From the NCBI RefSeq assembly GCF_900128505.1, contig NZ_LT669941.1, positions 3,528,420 to 3,592,419 of the forward strand: 64,000 nucleotides of DNA, given 5' to 3'. Of the stretch, positions 47,224-55,790 are shown in pieces. The translations under genes and the position numbers were made by a program. Every line of letters starts with the position of its first letter. The first letter of the stretch is position 1. The notes under the pieces are model-generated. The model did not search any database. It was not told where the DNA came from and saw nothing but the letters and a program-made list of their open reading frames with translations. The stretch is from Parabacteroides timonensis (GTDB taxonomy: Bacteria > Bacteroidota > Bacteroidia > Bacteroidales > Tannerellaceae).

Positions 47224-48880
47224 AACTTCCTCCTCCCAGGAACTCACGCAGAAGCGAAGTGCCGGGCAGCCCTACATCCGGGATATAGTTGAAGTAACGG
47301 AGGAACCGCAACAGGCGATAAGCCTCCGCGTTCTCGTTGTCATTTTCGCGCACCTCGGCCAGGATCGGCTCGGCAAACTTGCGAAGGGCCGCCAGTTCAT
47401 ACAACATGGCACTGTTAAACATGGCATCCGCATTCTCCTGATAAGGGAAGATCCATTTATCCTCACCCCGGCGTACACTGGGCCAACGGGCAATTGTGTC
47501 TTTTGCCGAATAACCACGGAAGCGGTAGTCACGGATGATACGGCGCAACAGACGGTTGTCGGTGGTCGGTATCCAGTTATGGTTATCCAACGAGATCGAG
47601 GTAAGGACGGAGACATAGACCATGTACTTGAACTTATCGTCTATCATAGCCGTCAGTTCGGGGTTCAGGGCATGGATACCTTCTATTACCAGGACTGAAT
47701 TCTTCTGCATCTTCAGTTTCTTACCCTTATAAATACGCTTACCGGTTCCAAAATCGAAAGTCGGCAGATCGATTTCCTTCCCGGATAATAAATCCTTCAA
47801 CTCACTGTTGAAATAAGGAAGGTCGAGGGCATAGAGCGATTCGAAATCGTAATCGCCGGTTTCATCTTTCGGCGTATCTTCCCGGTTCAGGAAATAGTCG
47901 TCGAGCGATATACTTACCGGGTGGATCAGGTTTGTGATCAGCTGGACTTCCAGGCGTTTGCAGAAAGTCGTTTTCCCGGAAGACGAAGGGCCTGAGATCA
48001 AAACGATACGGACTCCCTCTTCATACCGCTTCGCTATTTCTTCCGCGATCTTGGCAACCTGTTTCTCCTGCATGGCTTCCGACACCATTATCAGTTCGGA
48101 GGTATGGCCGCTCTCGATGGCACGGTTCAGGTCTCCGACATTATTCAGGTCCAAAGTACGTTGCAACGTTAAGTGCTGCTTATAGGCTTCGAACATCTTA
48201 TCCTGCTGGATAGCCGGCTCGAGTTCCAGCGGATTACTTCTTTTGGGTATCTGAAGCAATACGCCGTCAAAGTAAGGCACGATATCAAACAGTTGGATAT
48301 AACCGGTTGAAGGGGTCAGACATCCGTAAAAGAAGTTGATGTAACCGTCCAGTTCATAATACGAAGTATAAGGCATCCCGGCCGTTTCGATCAGGCGGGC
48401 TTTGTCATTCATTCCGCGTTCACGGAACAGGACCGTGGCATCGACCGTGCGAACCGTCTTATGAAGGAAAGGCAGATCGGCATCGATTATTTCACGCATG
48501 CGCTTCTTTATCTTGTCGATCGTTTCGATATCGATCTTCTTTCCGTTATGGATCACACAGTAGTAACCTTTTGATATCGGATGTTCTAAATTTAATGTAG
48601 CAGAAGGGAGTACGTCGTTCACCGCTTTGGAAAAGATATGACACAGGGAACGGACATAAGTTCGAAGCCCTGAAGACTGCGTATAATCCACGAACTCAAC
48701 ATCTTTCGGATGCCAGCAACGGAAATTCAAACCCTCTACCTTATTGTTCACCTGCGCATTCATCGGGCGGTAACGCAAAGGCGCACCAATCATCGTATAG
48801 ATGTCTAATAGAGAAGAACCGATAGGAACCTCTTTATAGCTATTGTTATTTTTGCAATAAATTGTGATTGTTTCAGACAT
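47213..48880 (-). CDS. Uridine-kinase-like nucleoside kinase with ThrRS-like N-terminus
   Basis: The N-terminus (1-60) is a TGS-like domain and residues about 60-200 resemble the threonyl-tRNA synthetase second domain (LEHPISKGYYCVIHNGKKID). The C-terminal P-loop kinase has VLISGPSSSGKTTFCKRL (Walker A, about 293-310), SISLDDYFLNREDTPKDETG, and VLVIEGIHALNPELTAMID as the Walker B region. This 555-residue composition is common in Bacteroidota and annotated as nucleoside kinase; it likely phosphorylates uridine/cytidine-like substrates, though that is inferred from the kinase domain alone. It converges on the flippase gene with an 11-base overlap. Confidence 0.87.
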   Translation of the reverse strand: MSETITIYCKNNNSYKEVPIGSSLLDIYTMIGAPLRYRPMNAQVNNKVEGLNFRCWHPKDVEFVDYTQSSGLRTYVRSLCHIFSKAVNDVLPSATLNLEHPISKGYYCVIHNGKKIDIETIDKIKKRMREIIDADLPFLHKTVRTVDATVLFRERGMNDKARLIETAGMPYTSYYELDGYINFFYGCLTPSTGYIQLFDIVPYFDGVLLQIPKRSNPLELEPAIQQDKMFEAYKQHLTLQRTLDLNNVGDLNRAIESGHTSELIMVSEAMQEKQVAKIAEEIAKRYEEGVRIVLISGPSSSGKTTFCKRLEVQLITNLIHPVSISLDDYFLNREDTPKDETGDYDFESLYALDLPYFNSELKDLLSGKEIDLPTFDFGTGKRIYKGKKLKMQKNSVLVIEGIHALNPELTAMIDDKFKYMVYVSVLTSISLDNHNWIPTTDNRLLRRIIRDYRFRGYSAKDTIARWPSVRRGEDKWIFPYQENADAMFNSAMLYELAALRKFAEPILAEVRENDNENAEAYRLLRFLRYFNYIPDVGLPGTSLLREFLGGGSFRY

Positions 48881-48900
48881 ATTATATCAGTTATTATTTG

Positions 48901-48908
48901 TAGTTTTG
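48901..48908 (+). promoter_or_regulatory. -7 box of the first Na/Pi transporter gene
   Basis: TAGTTTTG, a TAnnTTTG match, lies 56 bases before the ATG at 48965. No TTG at the usual distance. Confidence 0.4.
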
Positions 48909-48964
48909 CTGCCTAAAGTTAGGACTATTAATCGGATATACTTCCAGGTATAACTATTTTTTTG

Positions 48965-50656
48965 ATGGATGATACAATTTTTACCGTACTAAAGTTGCTC
49001 GGTTCGCTTGCGCTTTTAATGTATGGAATGAAAGTTATGAGTGAAGGTCTCCAGAAACTGACAGGAGATCATCTTCGTAATATCCTAGGCGCCATGACGA
49101 CTAACCGGTTCACCGGGCTACTCACCGGTGCGTTCGTTACCGCAGCAGTACAGTCATCGACAGCAACCACCGTTATGACCGTCAGCTTTGTAAACGCAGG
49201 ACTTCTGACTCTGACACAAGCTATCTCCGTCATCATGGGGGCCAACATAGGGACAACGGTCACCGCCTGGATCATGTCGATTTTCGGTTTCCAGTTCAAC
49301 ATGACCAACATTATCTATCCGCTCTTCGCCCTGGCTTTACCTCTCATCTTCTCTAAAAAAAGCAGTCGCAAATCATTAGGTGAATTCGTTTTCGGGTTCG
49401 CATTTATGTTCCTGGGGTTGACGACCTTGCGGGAGAATGCCATGCACATGGACTTGGAGCATAATCAGGCGATCCTGTCATTCATCACTTCCTGTAAGGA
49501 ATGGGGAATGTGGTCTGTGTTGCTATTCCTGCTGGTGGGAAGTATCATTACGATGGCAGTCCAATCGTCGGCGGCCGTTATGGCTATTACATTAATATTA
49601 TGTTCGAGTGGTGTGCTCGACCTGTACCTGGGTATCGCTCTGGTGATGGGAGAGAATATCGGAACCACCGTGACATCCAATATCGCTGCACTTACCGGTA
49701 ATGCACAAGCCCGAAGGGCGGCATTTGCGCATTTCATATTTAACTTCTTCGGAATCATCTGGGTACTTTGCATCTTCCATCCGTTCATAGATACGGTCAA
49801 GAGTATCGTTACCTACCTGGCACCGAATACCCCAAAAGACATCGCCATCACTTATACGTTGTCGGCATTCCATACCGCCTTTAACATCTGCAACGTATTA
49901 TTATTAATATGGTTTATAAAACCGATCGAACGGTTGGTTTGTTTTGTGATCAAATCGAAGCCGGAAGACGAAGAATATCGCCTGCATTATATCACCGGCG
50001 GCCTTCTGTCGACAGCCGAGTTATCTATCCTGCAAGCCAGTAAGGAGATTTCACTTTTTGCAGAACGGACCACCCGCATGTTCAACATGGTGAAAGAGGC
50101 ATACTATGAAAAAGACGAAGACGCTTTCATGAAAACGTACAACCGGATCGAAAAGTACGAGAACATCAGCGACCATATGGAGATAGAGATAGCCAATTAC
50201 CTCACCCTGGTAGCAGAAGGCCGTCTGAGCTCGGAAAGTAAGGAAGAGATCCGTATCATGCTCCGCGCCGTATCGGAAATTGAAAGTATCGCCGACTCGT
50301 GTAACAACCTGGCACGTACCATCAAACACCGGAACGAAGGGAAGTCGATCTTCACCGACAAACAGAATCACAATATAGACAAAATATTCGAATTGGTGAC
50401 TCAGGCTTTGTACCAGATGAACCTGATATTGAAGAAACCGGAATTGGTACACGATGATATCAATCCATCTTACAATATCGAAAACGAAATAAACAATTAT
50501 CGTAACCTGCTTAAACAACATAATGTGGAAGATATCAATAATAAAGCATACCAGTATCAGGACGGTGTGTATTACATGGATATCGTTAGTGAAGCTGAAA
50601 AGCTGGGTGATTATGTACTAAATGTTGTCCAGGCAGTTATCGAAAAGAAAATATAA
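48965..50656 (+). CDS. Na/Pi-cotransporter family protein with PhoU-like tail (copy 1)
   Basis: Inner-membrane sodium-dependent phosphate transporter of the NptA/YjbB type. I chose ATG 48965; the TTG three bases before is unlikely. Two Na/Pi repeats are visible, each with a QSS motif: FVTAAVQSSTATTVMTVSFV and ITMAVQSSAAVMAITLIL, and GANIGTTVTAWIMS and GENIGTTVTSNIAA. From about residue 350 follows a helical PhoU-like domain (EDAFMKTYNRIEKYENISDH). It is 563 residues. The next gene is a paralogue in tandem. Confidence 0.9.
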   Translation: MDDTIFTVLKLLGSLALLMYGMKVMSEGLQKLTGDHLRNILGAMTTNRFTGLLTGAFVTAAVQSSTATTVMTVSFVNAGLLTLTQAISVIMGANIGTTVTAWIMSIFGFQFNMTNIIYPLFALALPLIFSKKSSRKSLGEFVFGFAFMFLGLTTLRENAMHMDLEHNQAILSFITSCKEWGMWSVLLFLLVGSIITMAVQSSAAVMAITLILCSSGVLDLYLGIALVMGENIGTTVTSNIAALTGNAQARRAAFAHFIFNFFGIIWVLCIFHPFIDTVKSIVTYLAPNTPKDIAITYTLSAFHTAFNICNVLLLIWFIKPIERLVCFVIKSKPEDEEYRLHYITGGLLSTAELSILQASKEISLFAERTTRMFNMVKEAYYEKDEDAFMKTYNRIEKYENISDHMEIEIANYLTLVAEGRLSSESKEEIRIMLRAVSEIESIADSCNNLARTIKHRNEGKSIFTDKQNHNIDKIFELVTQALYQMNLILKKPELVHDDINPSYNIENEINNYRNLLKQHNVEDINNKAYQYQDGVYYMDIVSEAEKLGDYVLNVVQAVIEKKI

Positions 50657-50707
50657 TTATGCATACATATATTTTAATCGGATATTTATCCACTTAAACT
50701 TAGATAG

Positions 50708-52513
50708 ATGGACTATTCTTTTTTTGATTTTCTTACGCTTGTAGGAGCATTAGGTATGTTCCTATACGGAATGAAAGTGATGAGTGAAGGTTTACAGAAA
50801 GTCGCGGGAGACAAGCTGCGAGGCATTCTCTCTGTAATGACAACTAACCGTTTCACAGGTGTTCTGACCGGAATTCTGATCACAGCACTCATTCAGTCAT
50901 CAAGTGCCACCACCGTGATGGTTGTAAGTTTTGTTAACGCAGGACTTCTTACATTGACCCAGTCAATCAGTGTTATCATGGGAGCCAATGTCGGAACGAC
51001 AGTTACGGCATGGATTATTTCACTCTTTGGTTTTAAAGTTGATATCAGCGTCTTTTCCCTGCCGCTTATCGGTATATGTATCCCGCTGATATTCTCCGGC
51101 AAAAGCAAGCGAAAGTCATGGGGTGAGTTTTTAATGGGTTTTGCTTTCCTCTTCATGGGACTTTCTTATCTGAAATCGTCCGTCCCCGACCTGCAAAGCA
51201 ATCCTGAAATTCTCTCTTTTCTACAAGATTACACCTCTTTGGGATATCCTTCCCTTCTTATATTCCTTCTTTTAGGGACTATCCTTACAGTCATCGTACA
51301 GTCTTCCAGTGCGACCGTTGCCATCACATTGATCATGTGTACACAGGGATGGATACCTTTCGAAATGGCAGCAGCCATGGTATTGGGAGAAAACATCGGA
51401 ACAACTATCACTGCAAACATTGCAGCTATCTCGGCCAACGTGTCGGCCCGCCGCGCAGCAATTGCCCACCTGATGTTTAACGTATTCGGAGTTTGCTGGG
51501 TTATGGCTCTGTTCTATCCGTTCACCAATATGATTTCCTGGATCGTAACAAACTACGGCCCCGGTGATCCGAACGAAATGACCCAGTTCCTCAGTACGCT
51601 CGATCCTAAAACGATCTCGCTGATCACATCCAGCGCACAGATTACAGACCCGCACCTGCTTGCATTACAAAAACAATTAATGACTTTACAGGTATCTGTT
51701 TCTTACGGTCTTTCCCTCTTCCATACCGTATTCAACATTGCCAATGTTTGTATCATGATCTGGTTCGTGAAATTCTACGTATATGTTTGTTCCGCCCTTA
51801 TCAAGCCGAAGAATGTCAGCGACGAAGAAGAGTTCCAGCTGAAATACATTCCGTCGGGTATGCTTTCAACGTCCGAGTTGTCATTGATGCAAGCTAAAAA
51901 GGAAATTGCCGTATTCGGAGAACGTACGCAACGCATGTTCGGCATGGTCAAGGACCTGTTCTATGAAAAGAACGAGGATAACTTCCTGAAAATATACAGC
52001 CGTATCGAGAAATACGAGAACATCAGCGACCGCATGGAAATCGAGATCGCCAATTACCTGACATTCGTTGCTGAAGGCCGCCTGAGCTCGGAAGGTAAAG
52101 AAGAGATCCGCATCATGCTCCGTACCGTTACGGAAATAGAAAGTATTGCCGACTCTTGTAACAACCTGGCACGTGGTATCAGACGCCGCAACGAAGGCAA
52201 ATCTGAGTTCACCGACGAACAGAACCACAACATCGACCAGATGTTCGCCCTGTTGGAAAAGGCGTTGACCCGAATGAATGAAATCCTTCACATGCCGGAA
52301 GTCGTACACGACGATATCAACCAGTCTTACAACATTGAAAACGAAATCAACAATTATCGTAATCAGTTGAAGATCCATAATATGGAAGATGTCAACAACA
52401 AGAAGTATCAGTATCAGGACGGTGTATACTATATGGACCTTGTCGGCGAATCGGAAAAGTTGGGTGATTACATTCTAAATGTTGTTCAAGCAGTTATCGA
52501 AAAGAAAATATAA
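50708..52513 (+). CDS. Na/Pi-cotransporter family protein with PhoU-like tail (copy 2)
   Basis: Paralogue of the preceding gene, 601 residues. It has the same QSS repeats (ITALIQSSSATTVMVVSFVN, VIVQSSSATVAITLIM) and GANVGTTVTAWIIS, GENIGTTITANIAA. It carries an insertion of about 35 residues (near 290-325, NEMTQFLSTLDPKTISLITS) absent from copy 1. The PhoU-like tails are almost identical, ending YQDGVYYMDLVGESEKLGDY and VVQAVIEKKI. The upstream leader TTAATCGGATAT also occurs before copy 1, so the pair arose by tandem duplication. Confidence 0.9.
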   Translation: MDYSFFDFLTLVGALGMFLYGMKVMSEGLQKVAGDKLRGILSVMTTNRFTGVLTGILITALIQSSSATTVMVVSFVNAGLLTLTQSISVIMGANVGTTVTAWIISLFGFKVDISVFSLPLIGICIPLIFSGKSKRKSWGEFLMGFAFLFMGLSYLKSSVPDLQSNPEILSFLQDYTSLGYPSLLIFLLLGTILTVIVQSSSATVAITLIMCTQGWIPFEMAAAMVLGENIGTTITANIAAISANVSARRAAIAHLMFNVFGVCWVMALFYPFTNMISWIVTNYGPGDPNEMTQFLSTLDPKTISLITSSAQITDPHLLALQKQLMTLQVSVSYGLSLFHTVFNIANVCIMIWFVKFYVYVCSALIKPKNVSDEEEFQLKYIPSGMLSTSELSLMQAKKEIAVFGERTQRMFGMVKDLFYEKNEDNFLKIYSRIEKYENISDRMEIEIANYLTFVAEGRLSSEGKEEIRIMLRTVTEIESIADSCNNLARGIRRRNEGKSEFTDEQNHNIDQMFALLEKALTRMNEILHMPEVVHDDINQSYNIENEINNYRNQLKIHNMEDVNNKKYQYQDGVYYMDLVGESEKLGDYILNVVQAVIEKKI

Positions 52514-52543
52514 TCGTATATTTGTTGGCATAACGAACATTAA

Positions 52544-52575
52544 AGTCCTGATCTTGCATAAGATCGGGGCTTTTT
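52544..52575 (+). terminator. Terminator after the Na/Pi transporter pair
   Basis: AGTCCTGATCTT and AAGATCGGGGCT pair with G-U allowed around a GCAT loop, then TTTTT. It lies 31 bases after the stop of copy 2. Confidence 0.82.
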
Positions 52576-52590
52576 CAATATAGAAAAAAG

Positions 52591-53991
52591 ATGAATCACA
52601 AACATTATTTCTGTTTCCTCCTGGGATGTTTATCAATAGTTATGGCCTCCTGCTCGACAGACGATCCAAAACCGGACCCAACGCTCGACGAGAATGTAAA
52701 TGCCTGGATCTACGATATCATGGAAAAGCATTATATGTGGTATGACGAAATCCCGGCAAAGGAATCACTCGACATGACAACCGACCCCGAGAAATTCTTC
52801 AACCTGTTGCTTTCCGATAAAGACGGCAAAGTGTTAAAGGGAGAAACAGAGCATCATTATTTCTCAAGAATAGAAAAGAAAAAGACTTCCACCAAATCAA
52901 TCGACGAAGAATCGACATACGGTTTCGACTTTGCAACAGCCAAAATACCGGGTACAAATACAAAAGTTGCCTGGATAATATACACTCTCCCTAATTCACC
53001 TGCAACAGAAGCAGGCCTAAAGCGGGGCGACTGGATTTTAGCTGTAAACAGCGAAACACCCAACATCACCGACATCAGTGTATTAAGAAGTGGAAACGCT
53101 GTCAAATTCTATACCGGCACATACAATTCCGCAAACAAGAGTTGGACAATCACCAACTCTGTCAATATCTCAGCAAGCCTCCCGGTAGAAAACACCCCTT
53201 TCTTAAAAGACTCGGTCTATCATTATGGAGATAAGCATATCGGCTATCTGGCATACAACCATTTCTCTTCCGGCCCAGATGGCTACGAAGACAAAACATG
53301 GGATAAACAAATGAAACAGATATTTGCGAACTTCAAGTCTCAGAATGTAAACGAATTCGTTCTCGATTTGCGCTATAATGGAGGAGGATTGGTCACTTCT
53401 GCACAGTTGTTAACTTCTATGCTTGCCCCTGCTAAAGACCTGGGTAAGACCTTCTGTAAAATGGAGTACAATGATAAATATAAGGATAACAACAGAAGTT
53501 TGGCTTTAGAATCGGCCGCCTCTGTATCCGGAGAGAATCTGGACCTGAAACGGTTATATGTGTTAGTAGGCCCGAATACAGCCTCAGCCTCCGAGGCAGT
53601 TATCAACTGCCTGATCCCATATATGGGAAGATCGAACATTACACTGATCGGAGAACAAACGATCGGAAAAAACGTTGGCTCCGAACAATACGGAGATAAC
53701 CAGGACTACGACTGGTTAATTTCCCCTATCGTCCTGCATATAAAGAATGCGGATGGAAACGCGAATTACGAGGACGGCTTCGTTCCGGATATCCTGTTGG
53801 AGGAATTGTTTGTAAACAACACTTTATATCCATTGGGAGATCCCGACGAATTGCTGCTTAAAACTGCATTCAACCAGATTTTGAACAAAGGATTGAAAAG
53901 CACTCCTATTGAAAATACGGAGCACGCAAAGATCTTCTTTAATCCTATCCTGAATAAAAGAACGAACGGAATGTTATTACTTCCACAATAA
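52591..53991 (+). CDS. S41-family peptidase lipoprotein with PDZ domain
   Basis: Lipoprotein protease of the carboxyl-terminal-processing family S41. Lipobox VMASC with Cys 21, then an N-terminal helical domain. A PDZ-like region is at about 115-175 (PNSPATEAGLKRGDWILAVN). The peptidase core has FVLDLRYNGGGLVTSAQLL, GPNTASASEAVINCL (330-335 holds the serine motif) and IGEQTIGKNVG with K360 as the general base. The 466-residue length matches Bacteroidota members. It is alone between a terminator and a convergent cassette, and its substrate is unknown. Confidence 0.9.
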   Translation: MNHKHYFCFLLGCLSIVMASCSTDDPKPDPTLDENVNAWIYDIMEKHYMWYDEIPAKESLDMTTDPEKFFNLLLSDKDGKVLKGETEHHYFSRIEKKKTSTKSIDEESTYGFDFATAKIPGTNTKVAWIIYTLPNSPATEAGLKRGDWILAVNSETPNITDISVLRSGNAVKFYTGTYNSANKSWTITNSVNISASLPVENTPFLKDSVYHYGDKHIGYLAYNHFSSGPDGYEDKTWDKQMKQIFANFKSQNVNEFVLDLRYNGGGLVTSAQLLTSMLAPAKDLGKTFCKMEYNDKYKDNNRSLALESAASVSGENLDLKRLYVLVGPNTASASEAVINCLIPYMGRSNITLIGEQTIGKNVGSEQYGDNQDYDWLISPIVLHIKNADGNANYEDGFVPDILLEELFVNNTLYPLGDPDELLLKTAFNQILNKGLKSTPIENTEHAKIFFNPILNKRTNGMLLLPQ

Positions 53992-54002
53992 CAGCTTACC
54001 GA

Positions 54003-54060
54003 ACGCAGAGTAACGCAGATATATTGTTTATCAACAAAATAAGTCCGCGTTACTCTGCGT
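54003..54060. repeat. 14-bp inverted repeat between convergent genes
   Basis: ACGCAGAGTAACGC at 54003-54016 and its exact reverse complement at 54047-54060, with a 30-base spacer. There is no T-run on either side, so it is not a typical intrinsic terminator. It sits between the S41 gene and the DUF4248 gene and looks like a dispersed repeat. Confidence 0.7.
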
Positions 54061-54080
54061 ATTCTGTGATAATAGAACTT

Positions 54081-54290
54081 TCAGGGTTCACCCAGATATT
54101 CAAAAATGAGCGTTACTTGTTTGGGAGTTAAAATCTTCTGCCCGTTATAGTAGCCAGCATCGACAAGGGCCTGCATGAGCGGTTTGTTATACACGAGCCA
54201 GCGTTTTAACTGTACGCCTGCGCTACGGATGTTGCTGTGCGGGAAATACATCACACTCAGCTCTTTGATAGATAATGTTGTTGGTTTCAT
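54081..54290 (-). CDS. Small DUF4248-like protein
   Basis: 69 residues: MKPTTLSIKELSVMYFPHSN, then RSAGVQLKRWLVYNKPLM and a C-terminal helix with KILTPKQVTLIFEYLGEP. It resembles DUF4248 proteins of Bacteroidota, which recur beside an HU-like gene and a cell-wall amidase or peptidase, as here. It probably folds as a small helical DNA-binding-like protein, but no function is established. It is the last gene of the leftward cassette. Confidence 0.75.
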   Translation of the reverse strand: MKPTTLSIKELSVMYFPHSNIRSAGVQLKRWLVYNKPLMQALVDAGYYNGQKILTPKQVTLIFEYLGEP

Positions 54291-54332
54291 CTTGATAACA
54301 AAGATAGCGAAAAGAATTGAAAATCGGAATGT

Positions 54333-54588
54333 TTATCGTACCATCTTTAATAGGATCAACCCGGAAAGAATCAGGAGGATCAATAAGGTTGGGAGCTGCC
54401 AGACCGTTGTCTCTTTCTTTTTTTCCTGCGTTTGTGCGAATAACCGTTCAAGCTGTTCTTCATATTGATAAACGAGCGTCTGCAAGCTGTCGCAGGTGGC
54501 TGTGACAAACAAGGTGTCGTGCCGGAAGCGGATTTCGGCTGTCGCCTGTCCGTGTAATCTGCGTTCCTTAATATCGACTTTGATACAT
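54333..54588 (-). pseudogene. Tail-anchored small membrane protein, frameshifted just after its start codon
   Basis: An 86-codon open frame has no ATG, GTG or TTG start. An ATG lies 4 bases after the M15 stop at exactly the right place, but in another frame: ATG T ATC AAA GTC. Removing that T gives M I K V D I K E R R L H G Q and the whole frame. The protein would have a beta-rich start, a heptad-like helix (LVYQYEEQLERLFAQTQEKK) and a C-terminal membrane segment (LPTLLILLILSGLILLKMVR). Either a one-base insertion, a sequencing error, or translation by slippage. It is the fourth gene of the HU/M15 cassette. Confidence 0.6.
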
Positions 54589-54592
54589 CGCC

Positions 54593-55000
54593 CTACTTGT
54601 AAAGTACCTGCTGCCGGTTGAAACCTTCGCGATAGGAAAGATGCAGGAACTTTTTCCGCCGGTAAACGATTGCCTGGTCGAAAGCCAGTCCGGAAGCTTG
54701 CAGGATTCCCAATAAAACCTCCGGCCCTTCAGCGATATAGCAATCGGCTGCTTCGCCTTTCGTATGCTGCGAGTTTTTAACGCCTCCTGCAAGCAGGTTG
54801 ACAGCCTCGTTGCGGTAGCCGCTGGTGATGGCGATGGTTTTGCCATAACGATTCCGAAGTGGTTGCAACAGATGGGTTGTTAGGTTTTTCAATGCCAGAA
54901 GCGCTTGCGGATTCGGGATGTTTTCGAGCCCCTGTTCGATGGCGATCCGGCTGTAAGTAAATTCTTCTAAGGTGAAATTTTTTGATAGCTGGAGATGCAT
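54593..55000 (-). CDS. M15-family D-Ala-D-Ala carboxypeptidase-like peptidase
   Basis: Zinc peptidase of the M15 type (D-Ala-D-Ala carboxypeptidase or phage endolysin-like), 135 residues. SGYRNEAVNLLAGGVKNSQH and KGEAADCYI give the zinc ligands H79 and D86, and H120 in KKFLHLSY is the third; D109 may be catalytic. No signal peptide, as in phage-type enzymes. It starts 2 bases after the small membrane protein gene stop. Such genes form a conserved small cassette with an HU-like protein in Bacteroidota. Confidence 0.87.
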   Translation of the reverse strand: MHLQLSKNFTLEEFTYSRIAIEQGLENIPNPQALLALKNLTTHLLQPLRNRYGKTIAITSGYRNEAVNLLAGGVKNSQHTKGEAADCYIAEGPEVLLGILQASGLAFDQAIVYRRKKFLHLSYREGFNRQQVLYK

Positions 55001-55002
55001 TC

Positions 55003-55197
55003 TTATTTATTAGATTTATATTTATAATCGACCCCGAACAACGCCCCGGCAAAGGTGCTTGTCTCGCCGAAAGCCACCAGCACGCTGTTATGGATTTCCC
55101 CCAGCGGTGCCGTCCAGAAGCCGAAAAATAAAAGCAGGATGCCGGCTGCTGTCAGCAGCACGGCAATCCAAAGTTGTACACTGTGTTTCTTCTTCAC
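55003..55197 (-). CDS. Small holin-like membrane protein
   Basis: About 64 residues from GTG 55197 (MKKKHSVQLWIAVLLTAAGI); a TTG at 55212 would add 5 residues but lies at the edge of a repeat. One strong membrane segment (LWIAVLLTAAGILLLFFGFW), then a small amphipathic or membrane stretch (FAGALFGVDYKYKSN). A positively charged N-terminus and a neighbouring peptidoglycan peptidase recall a holin-endolysin pair, but the family is not recognised. The start choice is uncertain. Confidence 0.6.
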   Translation of the reverse strand: MKKKHSVQLWIAVLLTAAGILLLFFGFWTAPLGEIHNSVLVAFGETSTFAGALFGVDYKYKSNK

Positions 55198-55210
55198 TCT
55201 TTTCCTTGCC

Positions 55211-55235
55211 AACTGTCACTTGTCAACTGTCAACT
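55211..55235. repeat. TTGACAG heptad repeat, copy 1
   Basis: On the minus strand this reads AGTTGACAGTTGACAAGTGA then CAGTT, built of seven-base TTGACAG units. The same block occurs at 63321-63354 and 63661-63692. Here it fills the gap between the HU-like gene stop and the small membrane protein start. Confidence 0.75.
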
Positions 55236-55680
55236 ATTCAATCACCGGTCTGTCGTCCTCGTCTCCGCTTCCGGAGTCGCCGTCTTCCTTCTTTTCGGTA
55301 GAAGTGAAGGCGACCAGCTTCTTGGTGTTGCGTAGCGCTGCACCCGGATAGAAAAGCACGCGTGCTCCTTTGACATCCGCCTGGGTGAACGACTTCTTGT
55401 CGGCAGCACCCCTGCTGGAGAGTGAGAGGCGGAAATTACCGAACTCACCCAGCTGCACGATACGCCCTGCACGGAGTTCCATGTCGAGAATGAAGTTAAG
55501 GTTGTCCAACACTGCTTTCACATCCGCACTGGAGACGGTAGATCGCGCCCCGATCATAACACACAGTGTGTCCATGTCGGTGTAGCCGTTGTAATCCGGT
55601 ATTGCATAAGTTTTTTCCTGTATTGCACCGCCTTTCAGGTCGGTCACTTTTCTTGTTACTAATTTGTAGCCCTGAGCCAT
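55234..55680 (-). CDS. HU-like DNA-binding protein (HU-HIG type)
   Basis: 148 residues of the HU/IHF-like group widespread in Bacteroidota. KLVTRKVTDLKGGAIQEKTY is the variant N-terminus, then VSSADVKAVLDNLNFILDME as the helical dimer region and GRIVQLGEFGNFRLSLSSRG as the start of the DNA-binding arm. The acidic tail (KKEDGDSGSGDEDDRP) is an addition to the HU core. It is first in a leftward cassette with the small membrane protein and M15 peptidase. A TAnnTTTG box lies about 57 bases upstream. Confidence 0.87.
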   Translation of the reverse strand: MAQGYKLVTRKVTDLKGGAIQEKTYAIPDYNGYTDMDTLCVMIGARSTVSSADVKAVLDNLNFILDMELRAGRIVQLGEFGNFRLSLSSRGAADKKSFTQADVKGARVLFYPGAALRNTKKLVAFTSTEKKEDGDSGSGDEDDRPVIE

Positions 55681-55736
55681 TGTTTAATAAATTGTTTTTA
55701 AGGTTGATAATTTGTTGTTTTGTCTGATTGACAATA

Positions 55737-55744
55737 CAAAGGTA
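55737..55744 (-). promoter_or_regulatory. -7 box of the HU-like gene
   Basis: The minus strand reads TACCTTTG, a perfect TAnnTTTG, about 57 bases before the ATG. No matching -33 box was found. Confidence 0.5.
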
Positions 55745-55790
55745 CAACGGGCTGAAAAGGCGGAGTTGAGTTGTGTGCAGATGGATCCCA

